From the IMG/VR virus record IMGVR_UViG_3300027969_000052, positions 1 to 64,000 of that record: a stretch of DNA of 64,000 nt; one strand, written 5' to 3'. Under the pieces are notes generated by a model that saw only the letters and a program-made list of their open reading frames with translations, ran no database searches and was not told the DNA's origin. Every line of letters begins with the position of its first letter. The first letter of the stretch is position 1. The translations under genes and the position numbers were made by a program. This DNA comes from a virus. Positions 44,894 to 57,000 of this stretch are shown in pieces.

Positions 44894-47390
44894 GCGTCAA
44901 CGCCTTAATTTGCGATTTTAGCTCTTCTATTTGAGCTTGCTGTTCTTTCATAGCTTCTACTAGCAAGGGCACTAGACGCTCATAGTCGACACCTAGATAG
45001 TTTTTGCCAGATTTTGACTGCTCATTTTCGTCTAAATCAAAACTTGCAGGAGTAACTGCTACTGGGTAAACAGCGTTTACTTGTTGTGCAGAAAGACCAC
45101 CTTTAACTTGACCTGCTTTGTAGCCTAATGCAACTGCTGTTTCGTTAGGAGTATAGTAGAAACCTTCTAATTGTAGCACTTTTTCAAGCGCATTTTCAAT
45201 TTTTCCTATACGATTCTTGAGTCTTTCGTCTGAATAGTTGGTGTAAAGGTCGCCTGTAACAAATAGTGTGCCGTTGACCTGCATGTTGTTACCGTTTGTT
45301 TGGAAGTTATTATTACCTGCACGGTAAATGTAAAGTTCGCCTGTTGCGTTTCCACGAATATATGTTCCGCCGGCGTAGCTATAACTACCAAAGAACAAAG
45401 AACCACCGGTTGTTATATTAATATCACCAGATCCGCCAACTACTAGGCAGGGATTGTTACCATTAGAAACACCGTTTGAAATTGCTAATGCACCGCCCGA
45501 ATTTGATGGTCCAGTAATAGTATGTATTGAGCCGCCGTTAGTTACTTGTAAGAATGTAGCACCAAGTGTTGTGAAGTTTCCTGTAGCCGCTGTTGTAGCA
45601 CCTACAGTACCATTGTGTGGTCCGCTAAATGCACTACTTAAAATACCCGTGCTTGGGTTGAATGTAATCTTACTTGAAGCAACATACATCGTAGTAATTG
45701 CACCACTTACAGAACTAGTAAATGTTATGTATCTTGCCGCATTAGTTGTTGTGTCGTCAGTAACACTCACACCAGCCTGCGCCCACTGCACACCAGTACC
45801 TGTAGTTTGTAAGAAATATCCGTTAGTACCTGCAGAAGCTCCTGCATATAGAGCGCCGCCCAAATATAAACCTGATGCAATACTTACACCGCCGTCTACT
45901 CTTAAAGCACCGGTACCTAAAGTTGCACTTGCGGCTGTTGTTGAATAAATTCTAGCATCGCCGCTGGTACCGTTAAAGTCAATACGAACGTTTGCCGCAC
46001 CGTCTGATAAAATAATACGACCGTTTTCAACACCAGAGCCCGTTGCACTACCAATAATAGTAACGTTATTTTGTGCGCCCAATGCATTACCCGAGTTATA
46101 ACCAATTGTTACGTTTTGACTACCACCAACTAACTGGTTGCCGGCATTATATCCAACTGCGGTGTTACTTGCGCCGCCTGCTAAGTTTCCTAGTGTCTGA
46201 TAACCAATTGCTGTATTTTGGTTAAATGCGCCGTTGCCTAAGCCCAGTGATCGATAACCAATAGCAACGTTGTTGATCATACTAGCGTTATTGCTGGTAT
46301 ACATTGCTTGGTAGCCGATGGCTACGTTGTTACCTCCTGTGGCTGTTTGAGCTAATAGTGCTTGATATCCGATAGCAGTATTATTGGCCGCACTAGTAAG
46401 TGCATTACCTGATTGGAAACCAATTAATAAATTACCGCCACCTGTTAATAAATTTGCGCCTGCCGCGTTACCAATAACAGTATTTGATGAAATGCTACCT
46501 GCTCCCCGTCCAACCCTAATGCTATTATGATATGCATCACCGTTAGTAACAAGGCCACCACCTGCTGAAATACCACCGTATGTAATTATCGCACCTGTAC
46601 CTGTCGATCCAACACCTGATGTTACTGTAATATCTGTAGATAGGGGAACTGTAGCGCCAGTTGCGCTTAGGCTTAAACTTTGAATTTGGGTAGCAATAGC
46701 ATTTGCTGATTGACTAGCTGACGAAATTAAGAAATTTAATTGTCCAGTACCTAATTGAATTTGTCCATGGTGTCCAGTTCCCGATACGTAAGTAGTACCT
46801 ACGTTATTGTAACTGTTTAGACCGACGCCTAACGGATATGTACTAGTACCAACTTGTAAAGCAATGCTCGAACTGTCTGCTACATCATAAAAATATCCAG
46901 CGACGTTTGTAGTAGTTGAAACTGTAATGCCGTATGTAGATCCTGCTCCGCCAACGCCTAAGTTTGCGTTCATAGCAAACGATCCACCAATGTTTAAGTT
47001 TCCTGAAACACCGACTCCACCTAATACTTGTAGGGCACCAGTAGTTGTATTTGAACTTGCTGTGTTGTTGCCTAAATAAACAACTCCCTGATATTTGGCA
47101 ATATTAACTGTGCCGGCGTCTGTAATCTGTAGACTAGGAATACCGCTCTTATCAGTTACAGAATAAATGTTACCAGTTACAGAGTTGACAATCGCTTTAA
47201 TTTGACCGGTTGATCCCTCAAACGATATACTTCCGTCATCAAGTACGCGAATAAAAGTAGACGCAGATGTAGAGGTTCCTACAAGACCGTTTGTAGGATT
47301 AGCGCCAGTAAATCTAATTGTGGCTTCTGTGCTTCCAGCACCCAGCGGGCCCGAAGGTGTTATAACTATATTACGATCTGTTAACGGCAT
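44889..47390 (-). CDS. Tail fibre with YadA-like head repeats and S74 chaperone domain (833 aa)
   Basis: The N-terminal part has the modules seen in the giant fibre (SSNTTTGALQVLGGVGVSGN). A long series of YadA/trimeric-adhesin head repeats follows (NTAIGYQALL, NNVAIGYQAMY, NTAVGYNAGN and so on, roughly one per 25 residues). The C-terminal 115 residues are a peptidase S74 intramolecular chaperone: YSDERLKNRIGKIENALEKV with the Ser/Lys cleavage site, then GLSAQQVNAVYPVAVTP and a final coiled coil. S74 domains help trimer folding and cut themselves off. The late box TATAAATA precedes this gene. Confidence 0.88.
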   Translation of the reverse strand: MPLTDRNIVITPSGPLGAGSTEATIRFTGANPTNGLVGTSTSASTFIRVLDDGSISFEGSTGQIKAIVNSVTGNIYSVTDKSGIPSLQITDAGTVNIAKYQGVVYLGNNTASSNTTTGALQVLGGVGVSGNLNIGGSFAMNANLGVGGAGSTYGITVSTTTNVAGYFYDVADSSSIALQVGTSTYPLGVGLNSYNNVGTTYVSGTGHHGQIQLGTGQLNFLISSASQSANAIATQIQSLSLSATGATVPLSTDITVTSGVGSTGTGAIITYGGISAGGGLVTNGDAYHNSIRVGRGAGSISSNTVIGNAAGANLLTGGGNLLIGFQSGNALTSAANNTAIGYQALLAQTATGGNNVAIGYQAMYTSNNASMINNVAIGYRSLGLGNGAFNQNTAIGYQTLGNLAGGASNTAVGYNAGNQLVGGSQNVTIGYNSGNALGAQNNVTIIGSATGSGVENGRIILSDGAANVRIDFNGTSGDARIYSTTAASATLGTGALRVDGGVSIASGLYLGGALYAGASAGTNGYFLQTTGTGVQWAQAGVSVTDDTTTNAARYITFTSSVSGAITTMYVASSKITFNPSTGILSSAFSGPHNGTVGATTAATGNFTTLGATFLQVTNGGSIHTITGPSNSGGALAISNGVSNGNNPCLVVGGSGDINITTGGSLFFGSYSYAGGTYIRGNATGELYIYRAGNNNFQTNGNNMQVNGTLFVTGDLYTNYSDERLKNRIGKIENALEKVLQLEGFYYTPNETAVALGYKAGQVKGGLSAQQVNAVYPVAVTPASFDLDENEQSKSGKNYLGVDYERLVPLLVEAMKEQQAQIEELKSQIKALTP

Positions 47391-47411
47391 CTCTTATTTC
47401 CATTATTTTAA

Positions 47412-47419
47412 TATTTATA
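47412..47419 (-). promoter_or_regulatory. Exact T4 late promoter box TATAAATA
   Basis: Minus-strand TATAAATA overlaps the stop codon of the gene at 47415-48068 and lies about 21 nt before ATG 47390. It is the only exact 8/8 match that I noticed. Confidence 0.6.
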
Positions 47420-48068
47420 GTCCAAAACTTGTTTTAAATGCATTAAACGTTTGACGAATTTCGTTGTCAGACAGTTGTCTAGTATAAAACATTGTAGGAC
47501 CAATGCTTCCTTGCATAGCACCAGAATGTAGTCCTATTTGCATGTTTGCACTATTGCTGGCGGTGCCAGCTACAGTATTATAGTTGTCTAAGATACCATT
47601 GTAGTAAATTCTACTAGTACCCGAGCCGCCTGCAGAACCTGTTCCGCTGAAGCTTCCTGCGACCATAAACCAAGAGCTCAATGGCATTGTTGTGTTACTG
47701 TTTAAGTCGCCGCCCGAACCGTAAGTTCTCCAGCGCATTTGGTTTGCACCACCCATGTAAAAGTTTATTTCGTTTAGGCCCGAAGTATAGCTAAATGTTC
47801 CGCCAACTCTTGATGTAAGATTTAACCATTGTATAACTGTAAATCCTGAACTTAGGCTATAAGAATATGCAGAGTTAGACTGTACTACGCCAGCCGCGTT
47901 ATTAAACCACACACCGCCGGAGTATGTAATAGAGCTTACTGTTAATCCTAAATTATCGATTTGATTTGTTGCGGCCGCGCCTGCACCACTGTAACATTTA
48001 ACATTTCGTGGGTCGGCCATAAATGTAAGACCCGATAATGGGATATATGTTCCGTCTATGATTGCCAT
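47415..48068 (-). CDS. LamG/lectin-like fibre tip protein (217 aa)
   Basis: The whole protein is one concanavalin/laminin-G-like jelly roll: LSGLTFMADPRNVKCYSGAG, GFTVIQWLNLTSRVGGTFSY, SSWFMVAGSFSGTG, SRIYYNGILDNYNT, then GSIGPTMFYTRQLSDNEIRQ and a closing helix. This domain typically binds glycans, so it may be a receptor-binding tip or an appendage of the giant fibre. Its ATG overlaps the stop codon of the giant gene by 1 nt (TAATG), so the two are translationally coupled. Confidence 0.78.
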   Translation of the reverse strand: MAIIDGTYIPLSGLTFMADPRNVKCYSGAGAAATNQIDNLGLTVSSITYSGGVWFNNAAGVVQSNSAYSYSLSSGFTVIQWLNLTSRVGGTFSYTSGLNEINFYMGGANQMRWRTYGSGGDLNSNTTMPLSSWFMVAGSFSGTGSAGGSGTSRIYYNGILDNYNTVAGTASNSANMQIGLHSGAMQGSIGPTMFYTRQLSDNEIRQTFNAFKTSFGL

Positions 48069-51000
48069 TATTTCTTATACTCCACTTTAAGTTTATCTAT
48101 ATCTTTACGTTCTGCCCAAACTACATAGAAGCAGTTTACAGATTTGTTAATCATATTGTCATTTCCAACTACGATTGTTTTTGCTGTAACTGTTTCAACA
48201 TACAGTTTCTGATGTTTACCAATTGGTGTTAGATCCACAGTCATAGTAGACTCATCAATTAAATCTTTCCAATAGTCTGGCAATTCAATTACTGAACTAT
48301 TTGTTAATCGACCGCGTACATAAACACCATTTTCTGGACCTTCTAAAGATCCGTATTGTAGTTTATGACCAGCTTTGCTTGGATGATCGATTAAGAAGCT
48401 CTTGGCTGTAGCAACTAATGTGCCGCCAACATATACGTTACCACCAACTCCAATGCCACCATTAATGATTTGTAGGGCACCTGTTGTTGTGCTAGTCGAG
48501 TTTGTGGCATTGTTAATGACTAAACTATTAACTGTTGTGCCACCAAACTGCGACATCAATGTTGCTTGTGTAGTTACAGTACTGCCTGCTACTGTTGCTG
48601 TGTTAGCAACATATAAACTACCACCAGCATATATATTTGATGCAGGAGTTGATGCACTACCAGCTGTAGCTACATACGCACCTGAATAGTAACCTGGCTC
48701 TGCTTGTGAACCAAATACATACAATCCATTACCTGCTGTTCCAGTGTAGGCACTCAAAGTACCGCTGATAGCTGTATCATTTCCTAGTGCCGCATAAACG
48801 CCAACGGCTGTTGCACTTGCACTTGAAGGAGCCCAAACTGTAACAGAACAACGATACCATCCGCTACTTGCACCGTATGGTAATGTTTCTATACGACTTG
48901 TTGTAGGATATAGACCTGATACTGTGTTACCTGCCGCGCCAGTTGACAAGTTAAACCATGCCGCATGTGCTTGTCCGCCAACAGTAATATTTAAAATACC
49001 AAATGTTCTTTCTGCGGCTTTTAAATATGCGCTGTATGTTACTGGGCCAGTTTGACTAATTGTCTGCTGGAAGTAGTGTCCGCCAGTAGCACCTGTTTCA
49101 ATTAATTTTGTTCCATTCAATGTACCGTCTGGGCTAGTTGTTGAACCAGCTTGGAACGTTGAATTAAATTTACTCCAGTTCGCTTGACTGTAATCTGAAC
49201 TTTGAACTAATAAGTTGCCACCCTGTGAGTACACACCATTAGCAACAGATGCACCAGATGCTTCGGTATTGCCGCCGACTTGTATGTTTGCAGAGCTATC
49301 AATAAATGTACGGTTAACAACTATTGGTCCACCAACAAACATATCTTTACCGATACCAGCACCACCAACAACAGTCAGCGCACCAGTAATAGTTGACAAG
49401 CTAACTGTACCTGTGTATACGTTAATGAACTCGGTCGATGTGCTTGATCCACCACTGCCACCACTGCCACCAGTGCCGACTAATGCACCGTTAGCGTAAA
49501 TGTTGCGAGCATAGATATCGCCTTGGACGCCTAAGCCGCCTGTAATTCTTACAGCACCAGTTAGTGTACTTGTTGCAGAAGTTGCATTTGTAAATTGTAC
49601 AGCACCTGCCGCAGTCATTGACTGTAGTTGTGTGTCACCTAAGAGTGTTGTTATACCGCCAACAACTAGTCCGTTACCAATTGCCGCTCCACCACGTACT
49701 TGTAGAGCACCGGTTGCTGTGTTAGTAGCATTGATTGTTGATAGTTCAACTAATTCCCCAGTATCTAAAACTTGTACTCTTACAGTATTAGCTGTTTCAA
49801 TATCAAAAGAAGTTGTTGAAGTATTTCTTCGAATTCTTGCATTGCCGCCAAAGTTAGCATAGTTGCCGGCTGATAAATCAACAGTCCCGCCGATTGTAGC
49901 AGTAGTTCCTACGTTAATGTATCCACCAACCCAAGCATTGCCACCGACACCAAGACCACCGTTTGTAATCTTTAATGCCGCAGTAGTTGTGCTAGTTGCT
50001 TGTGTGGCATTGGCAATAGTTCCAATACCGCTGATTGTTGTAAGTGATCCAGCAAGGGTTGTGTTACCGCCAACATAAAGTTGTTTAGTAATACCAACAC
50101 CGCCTAGTGTGTAGAGCGCACCCGAACCTGTTGATCCGCTATCAGTTTGATTTCTGATAAACAACGGATTGTTAATTGTGCCGCCGTCAAACGCACCGGT
50201 AAACGAACCAACGTTTTGTGTTGTAACTACCTGATAACCGTTAATCCATGCGCTGTTATCTAACCATAAACTAGCCGCACCGATACCGCCAGTAACAACA
50301 AGTGCATTACCTGATTTGCTTGATGTACTTGCAATAGCAGAAGCATGGTACGCCGCACCAGTTGAAGTAAATATTCCTCCAACATATACGTCGCCACCAA
50401 TACCAACGCCACCGTCTACACGCAATGCACCACTTTGTGTGCTTAATGATTGTGTAGCTGTTGAAATGTAGAATTGACTTCCATTTAGTCTTGCTACTTC
50501 AAACGAACTTTGCTGACCAAATAATATTGCCTGACCGAATGTAATTACTGCATCACCCTGTGCCGCTGTGGGTAAGAAGTTAGCCGATGCGGCTGAAGCG
50601 CCAATTCGTAAATCTGCAGAGCTACCAGTTGCCGTTCTAGTAATTTGTACGTTTGTATATTGGTTTACGTTGTTTGATAAGAAAATGTTATCATCGTTAC
50701 CAACTTGTACACGTAATTTTCCACGAACATCTAGTTTTGCTAACGGAGCACCTGCTACACCGATACCCCAGTCGCCGCCACTTGCACCACTACTTACTAC
50801 TCCGCGCAGTGTTTGACTTGTACCGTTGCTTGTATAAAAACCTAAGTAACCATTTAGACCCTGGACTGCTCCGACTGCCGCGCCGCCTGTGGCTAATGCT
50901 TGCGTTCCGTTCATAAACGCAATACCAGAAACTCCAGTTCCTAATAAATCTCGGCCGATCTGCCAACGTGGGCTACTTTCTGTAGTAGCTATCTCATAGA

Positions 51001-54000
51001 TTGCATTTGAACCGCCAGCACCTGTAATTTGTACACGGCTACTATTGTATGCACCAGCAACAAAGTTGCCGTTAACTTCGAGTGCTACGCCAGGAGTGGG
51101 TGTTTGAATACCAACGTTACCGCCAAAATATCCTTGGCCTGCAACATAAGTATTGCCACTAATACCTGCACCGCCTAATACTTGTAAGCTACCAGTTTGT
51201 GTATTTGTAGACTGTTGATTGAGCGTTACTCCAACAACATGTAAGCCGCCGTTGTAAATATTGCCACCAACACCAACGCCTCCATTTAGAACTTTTAGTG
51301 CTCCAGTTAATGTGCTAGTTGCTTGTGTAGGATCATTAATTATCAACGAGGAGTTGATCTGACCGCCTGAGAAGCTGTTGATGTTAGCCGCCGTAACAAT
51401 CGGGCTACCATTGATCCAACCTTCTGTGCTTAGGTATAGTGATCGAGCACCAATACCACCAGTAACTGATAACGCATTATTAGCAATAGTTGATGTGTTA
51501 AATATTGCGCTTTGAATTACTTCATAGCCGCCTAAGAACAAATCTCTAGTAATTGCTACACCACCGATAGTTCTAATCGAACCAGTAGTTAATGTTGCAT
51601 CAGCATTTGTATTTGTATTAACAACGATAGCACTATTAACAATACCGCCATTGAAAGAATATGCACCGATATTTGCCGCTGTTAAGACCTGACTACCGCC
51701 AATGTAACCAGCAACATCAATTGTTAGATATCTACCACCAATACCGCCTAAGCTAGTTAATGCGTTACCTGTTGACGTTGTTAGATTAAATGCAGAACTT
51801 ACGATTGTTGCTGTGCCGCCAACAAATAAATTCCTACCAATACCTGCGCCGCCAATGGTTTGAAGTGCGCCAGTCTGCGTAGAGCTTGCATCTGTTACTG
51901 CATAACTTCTTACACTTTGAGAGTGTACAGTATTCCAAAGGTTAGTTGAATCGCCTAGGCTAAATCCGCCAGCGGTTGATGGAATAATATTTCCGTTTGA
52001 GCTCCAAGAACTAATACCGTTAAACAGTAAACTAATATAAGGTGCTGTTGAATTTCCTACTGCAATTCCTGCACCAACTGCGGCTCCTGCGTTAGGAGAG
52101 CTTGTGCTTAGATAAATTACCTTGTTGCCAGTTTCAATGTTTGTGGAACTTAGTGTGAAAGTTGTGCCATCTACATATAAGTTTCCTAGTACATTTAAAT
52201 CAGCACCGACCCATAAATTCTTACCAATTCCTACACCGCCGAGCACACGTAGCGCACCAGTAGATGTATTTGTTGCATCAGTTGTATTACTTAGATATAG
52301 TTGGTTCGCTACTTCGCCGCCTGAGAAGCTGTTAATTGTGGCCGCTGTAATAATTGGCGATCCGTTGATCCAGCCCTCTTGTTCTAAGAATAATGTCTTA
52401 GCACCTACGCCACCGTTAATTGCTTGGACTGCATTACCAGCGATAGTGCCGGTGTTGATCATTGAAGAACCGACAATTATGTTTTGGTTAGCCGCAATAC
52501 CGCCTGTGGCCCAAATGCCTGCGCCGTTGATAGAGCCACCACTTACTGTGGCTGTAGTTGCAGTTGTAACCTGTACAGTACCGGCAATAGTTAATGGACT
52601 ACCTGCCGCATTAATATTTGTTGCAGTTACGTTTGTAGCAATTAAGTTACCATAGAAGTTTGCACCTGCCCAAATATTTCCAACTGCGGATATGCCGCCT
52701 GCTGTACGTATAGCACCGCTAGTTGCGTTAACTGCTTGCGTATTTGTGTTAACATACAACGGAGTTGTAATTGTTCCACCGTTAAACTGATAGCTAGCAA
52801 TAGTTGCCGCAGTAATAATTGGGCTACCTGCGATCCAACCGTTTTCAGTTAAGTAAATCTTGCGAGCGCCAATACCGCCTGTTACTGCCAATGAGTTGTT
52901 GGCAATCGTCGATGTGCTTACGTTATTACTTGTTACAATTACGTTGTTCTTTAATTGGAAATTTCCTGTTCCAGTAAAGCGAGCCCATTCAACAACAGTA
53001 TTAACTGTTGTGTCGTTACTGTCTGCCCATGCTCCGCCACCAAATACTAATGGTTGAGCGTTGCCTGCTGTTTGTTCGCCCGATGCTAACCAGTTTTCAA
53101 ATGTTGCACCTGAATCGTTTGATGTTGCCGCAAAAGCCAATCTTGGTGTATTTGCAGAGAATATATCACTCCAATAACTTGAACGTAAGCTCAAGTAGTT
53201 AGAGACTGTGTTAGAGCTCCATGTTGGGCTATATGGTGTAAGAACATCTACTCCATAAATTGGGTTATGATTCCCACCGATAGCAAACTGTTGGCTGTCG
53301 TTAAATCTTGCAACAGGAACATTGTTAACAATAACGTCAACCGGCTTGTTTATATTATTTGTACCAACATTTAATGCTGTTAATAATCCGTTGGCACCTA
53401 AGTAACCATCAACACTTCCCGTAGTATCGATAGTGTTTAGGCTACCGCCTGACCAAATATTTCCACCAACACCAAGTCCGCCATTAGTGACTTTTAACGC
53501 ACCTGTTATTGTGCTAGTTGCTTGTGTAGGATCGTTAATAGTCAACGGATTATTAATTGTTCCGCCGGAGAAATTATTAATGTTTGCCGCAGTAACTACT
53601 GGACTTCCATTTACCCATGCCGCAGTAGCAACACGTAAGTAGCCAAAGCTACCGCCGCCTGTTACTTGGAATGCATTTCCTGCCGCAGTACTTGTGTTAA
53701 CAATGTTGCTTGTTACTGTTGCTGTTGTAAAGGTTGCTGTACCTGCACTAATTGTTTTAAATGTTGCTGTGCTTAAGAATGTACTTGTGCCAGCAATGTT
53801 TAAATAGCCACCTAAGAATAAATTACCACCAATACCTGCGCCACCATTAGTAATTTGGAATGCGCCAGTGATTGTACTTGTTGCTTGTGTTGCGCTATTG
53901 ATAACAATGGCTTTGTTAATTGTACCACCGTTGAAAGCATAGTCACCAATAGTAGCAGTTGTGATTACAATGCCGCCGTTAACTGTAGCAATGGTGTTAA

Positions 54001-57000
54001 CCATTAAACTATTAAAGTAGCCGCCGCCACTGACAACTAATGCATTATCTGTATTAGTTACTGTCGAAGCATACAAGCTGTTGATGAATATCTTTTCACC
54101 AACTTGAATATTTTTACCGACACCTAAGCCGCCGGCAACTTGTAATGCACCGCTTTGTGTACTTAAACTGTCTGTAACGCTGGTTAGCATTACATCGTAT
54201 GCTGAGTTAGCAGTAATGATTGGACTATTGTTAATCCAAGCTTCGCCTGTTACTTTTAAGCTACCGCCAATATATGCACCACCTAATGTTGTTAGAGCAT
54301 TATTAGTGTTAGTTAATGTGTTGGCTCTCGATGTGCCAATGTAAACGTTTTCGCTAAATGCACCACCACCCAGTACTTGCAATGAACCTGTTGTAGTATT
54401 TGTAGCTGTAATATTACTTCTTACATAAACTGTATTAACATAAGCAGTACCCCATGGATTTAATGCAATACCTAAACTATGGTTTGTGTCACCAGTAATA
54501 CTTACTGTAGATTTCCATGAGGTAGAAGCGTTATCAAATAACCAAGTAGCATAAGCCGATCCAACTGGTCCAACTCCAATACCACTATTAGTTGCTAATA
54601 GTGAACTCGATGCTCCGGTACTTACATATATTAACTTGTCACCAGTTTGAATTGTATTACTTTGAATATCAAATGTAGCACCATCAATGAACAAATTGCC
54701 TTGTAGATATGTATTTCCACCTACTACTAAATTCTTGCCAATGCCTACTCCACCGTCAACGACTAATGCACCTGTTGTAGTGCTTGTGCTGTCTGTTAAG
54801 TTTGTAATACGTAACGGATTGCTGATGTTGCCACCAGTGAAACTATTCAACGTACCAGTTGTAATAATTTGTGAGCCATTGATCCAGCCGCTTTGTGCTA
54901 GATACAATGTTTGAGCACCAATACCGCCCTGCAATGATTGAATTGTATTGCCAGTAATACTACTTGTACTACTAGCTGTGGAGTAATTATTAACAAATGT
55001 TCCTACCTGTTGCCTAATATTATTCCATACATACAAAGATTGTTGTGTGCTAATGCCGCCTAACGCTGTTAATGCACCAGTAGTTGAACTAACAGCCGCT
55101 ACGTTAGAATTTAACCGTGTCTGCCCAAGGTATACTTCTAAGTCACCGTCTATATATACTTTACCTAATGGCAGTAGATTAATATCAGAACTTACTGAAA
55201 CTAAATCAAGATTATTAGCGGAGCCAATTTCTAACGGACCTAATGCAGTTATTTGATTCTGTGTTGCGTTTAGTAATCCAAGAAGACCGCTATTAGCATA
55301 TAAGTTTGCGCCAGTAATATTTCCGCCGGCAGTTATATATGTACCAACGTCAAGACTTGTGTTAACACGTAGATTTTGACCAATGCCAACACCACCGCTT
55401 ACTACCAATGCTCCACTATTAACAGCGGATGATGTAGTAATGCTTTGTATTTGTGCTGTGTTTGTAATGTTTAAATCGCTAGCATATACTGTACGGCCAA
55501 CACGTAAATTGTATCCTATGCCAACACCGCCAACTACACGAATAGCACCAGTAATTGTACTGCTTGCATCAGTAGTGCTTACCTGTATTAAATCGTTATG
55601 GATTGTTCCGCCATCAAACGTAGCGGCGTAAGTAGCCAGGTTACCTGTTGTAATAATTCTTTCGTTATTAATCCAACCATCAGTTGTTAAGTATAAACTC
55701 TTACCAGCAATGCCGCCAGTAGTCATTAGACTATTACCGGCTATTGTAGATGTGCTGAATACGGTGCTTGTAGAACTCGCTGTATCGTAATAGATATCTT
55801 TAACACGTAAAGATTTCCACCAGTAGCCGCCAGTGATGCCTAATTCTAGATCATTACGTAACGGAATAATACCGTTGCCTGATTGCCAGTTGCCCGGACT
55901 ACCGCCATCAAATGTCCAAGTAGCCCAATCAGTGTTTGCATTGTTATCATCTTTGCCAACAATAATTCCGGAGCCAGCTGATAGAGCCGCACTACCTGTT
56001 AGTGTTGATAGGAAAACAACTTTAGTGCCGATGTCAACACTTGTACTGTTAATAGAAGTAACAGTACCTGCAACATTTAAACTACCTTGGATTGTTACAG
56101 TTCCGCCAATTTGTGCGCCACCAGCAAGTACAAATGCGTTGCTAGCCGTGTTAGTAATATTAAACTGCCCAGTAACTTGTGTTGAACTGCTAAATGCCTG
56201 ACCCAATGTAGCTGTTGTAACGAGTTCTGCACCCTGTAGGTAACCAAATCTTGCAATGTATAAACTATCTGCGCCGATGCCGCCAGTTACCGATAGCGCA
56301 TTGTTGGCAATAGTTGCGCTGTTAAGTGCAGTACTAGTTAAGCTAATTGCGGCGGCTGTTGTTGCGCCCCTTGCTGTTACATCTGATAATGTGTCTGTTG
56401 ATGCAACGGTAATAGTACCAGTTGAAGCTGATACTGAAATTCCACTGCCTGCTGATAACGATTGTACACCTAGGTTAACAATGTTGATAGTTGCGGTTGT
56501 GCCGCTCTTAGTTACACTAGCGCCAATATATGCATCAGTTGTTACTGTAACATTTGTTAGGACAGAGCCGCCACCTAATAGCGTTAAGTTGCCGCCAACT
56601 GTTAGATTTCCACCAATGCCAACGCCGCCGTCAACAATCAAAGCGCCACTATTTGTATTACCGGTATTTGGATCTAGATTAGTAATGTGCAATGCGTTTG
56701 GAACAATACCGCCTAAGCTAGCACCAATAGTTGCAGTTGTAACAACTCGATTTGTACCAATCCATGCGTCTTGTTCAACGTAAAGAGTCTTTGCGCCTAG
56801 ACCGCCATTGATTGCTTGAATTGCATTTCCTGCAATAGATGACGTAGAACTTGCAGTAACTAATGTTGTAAATGTGCCGCCGATGTTAACATTGCCGCCA
56901 ATACCTGCGCCGCCTCCGACAGTTAACGCACCAGTTGTTGTTGATGTCGATTGTGTTAGTCCCGGTACAGCTAGCGTTTGTACAGAGAACGCACCGTTAA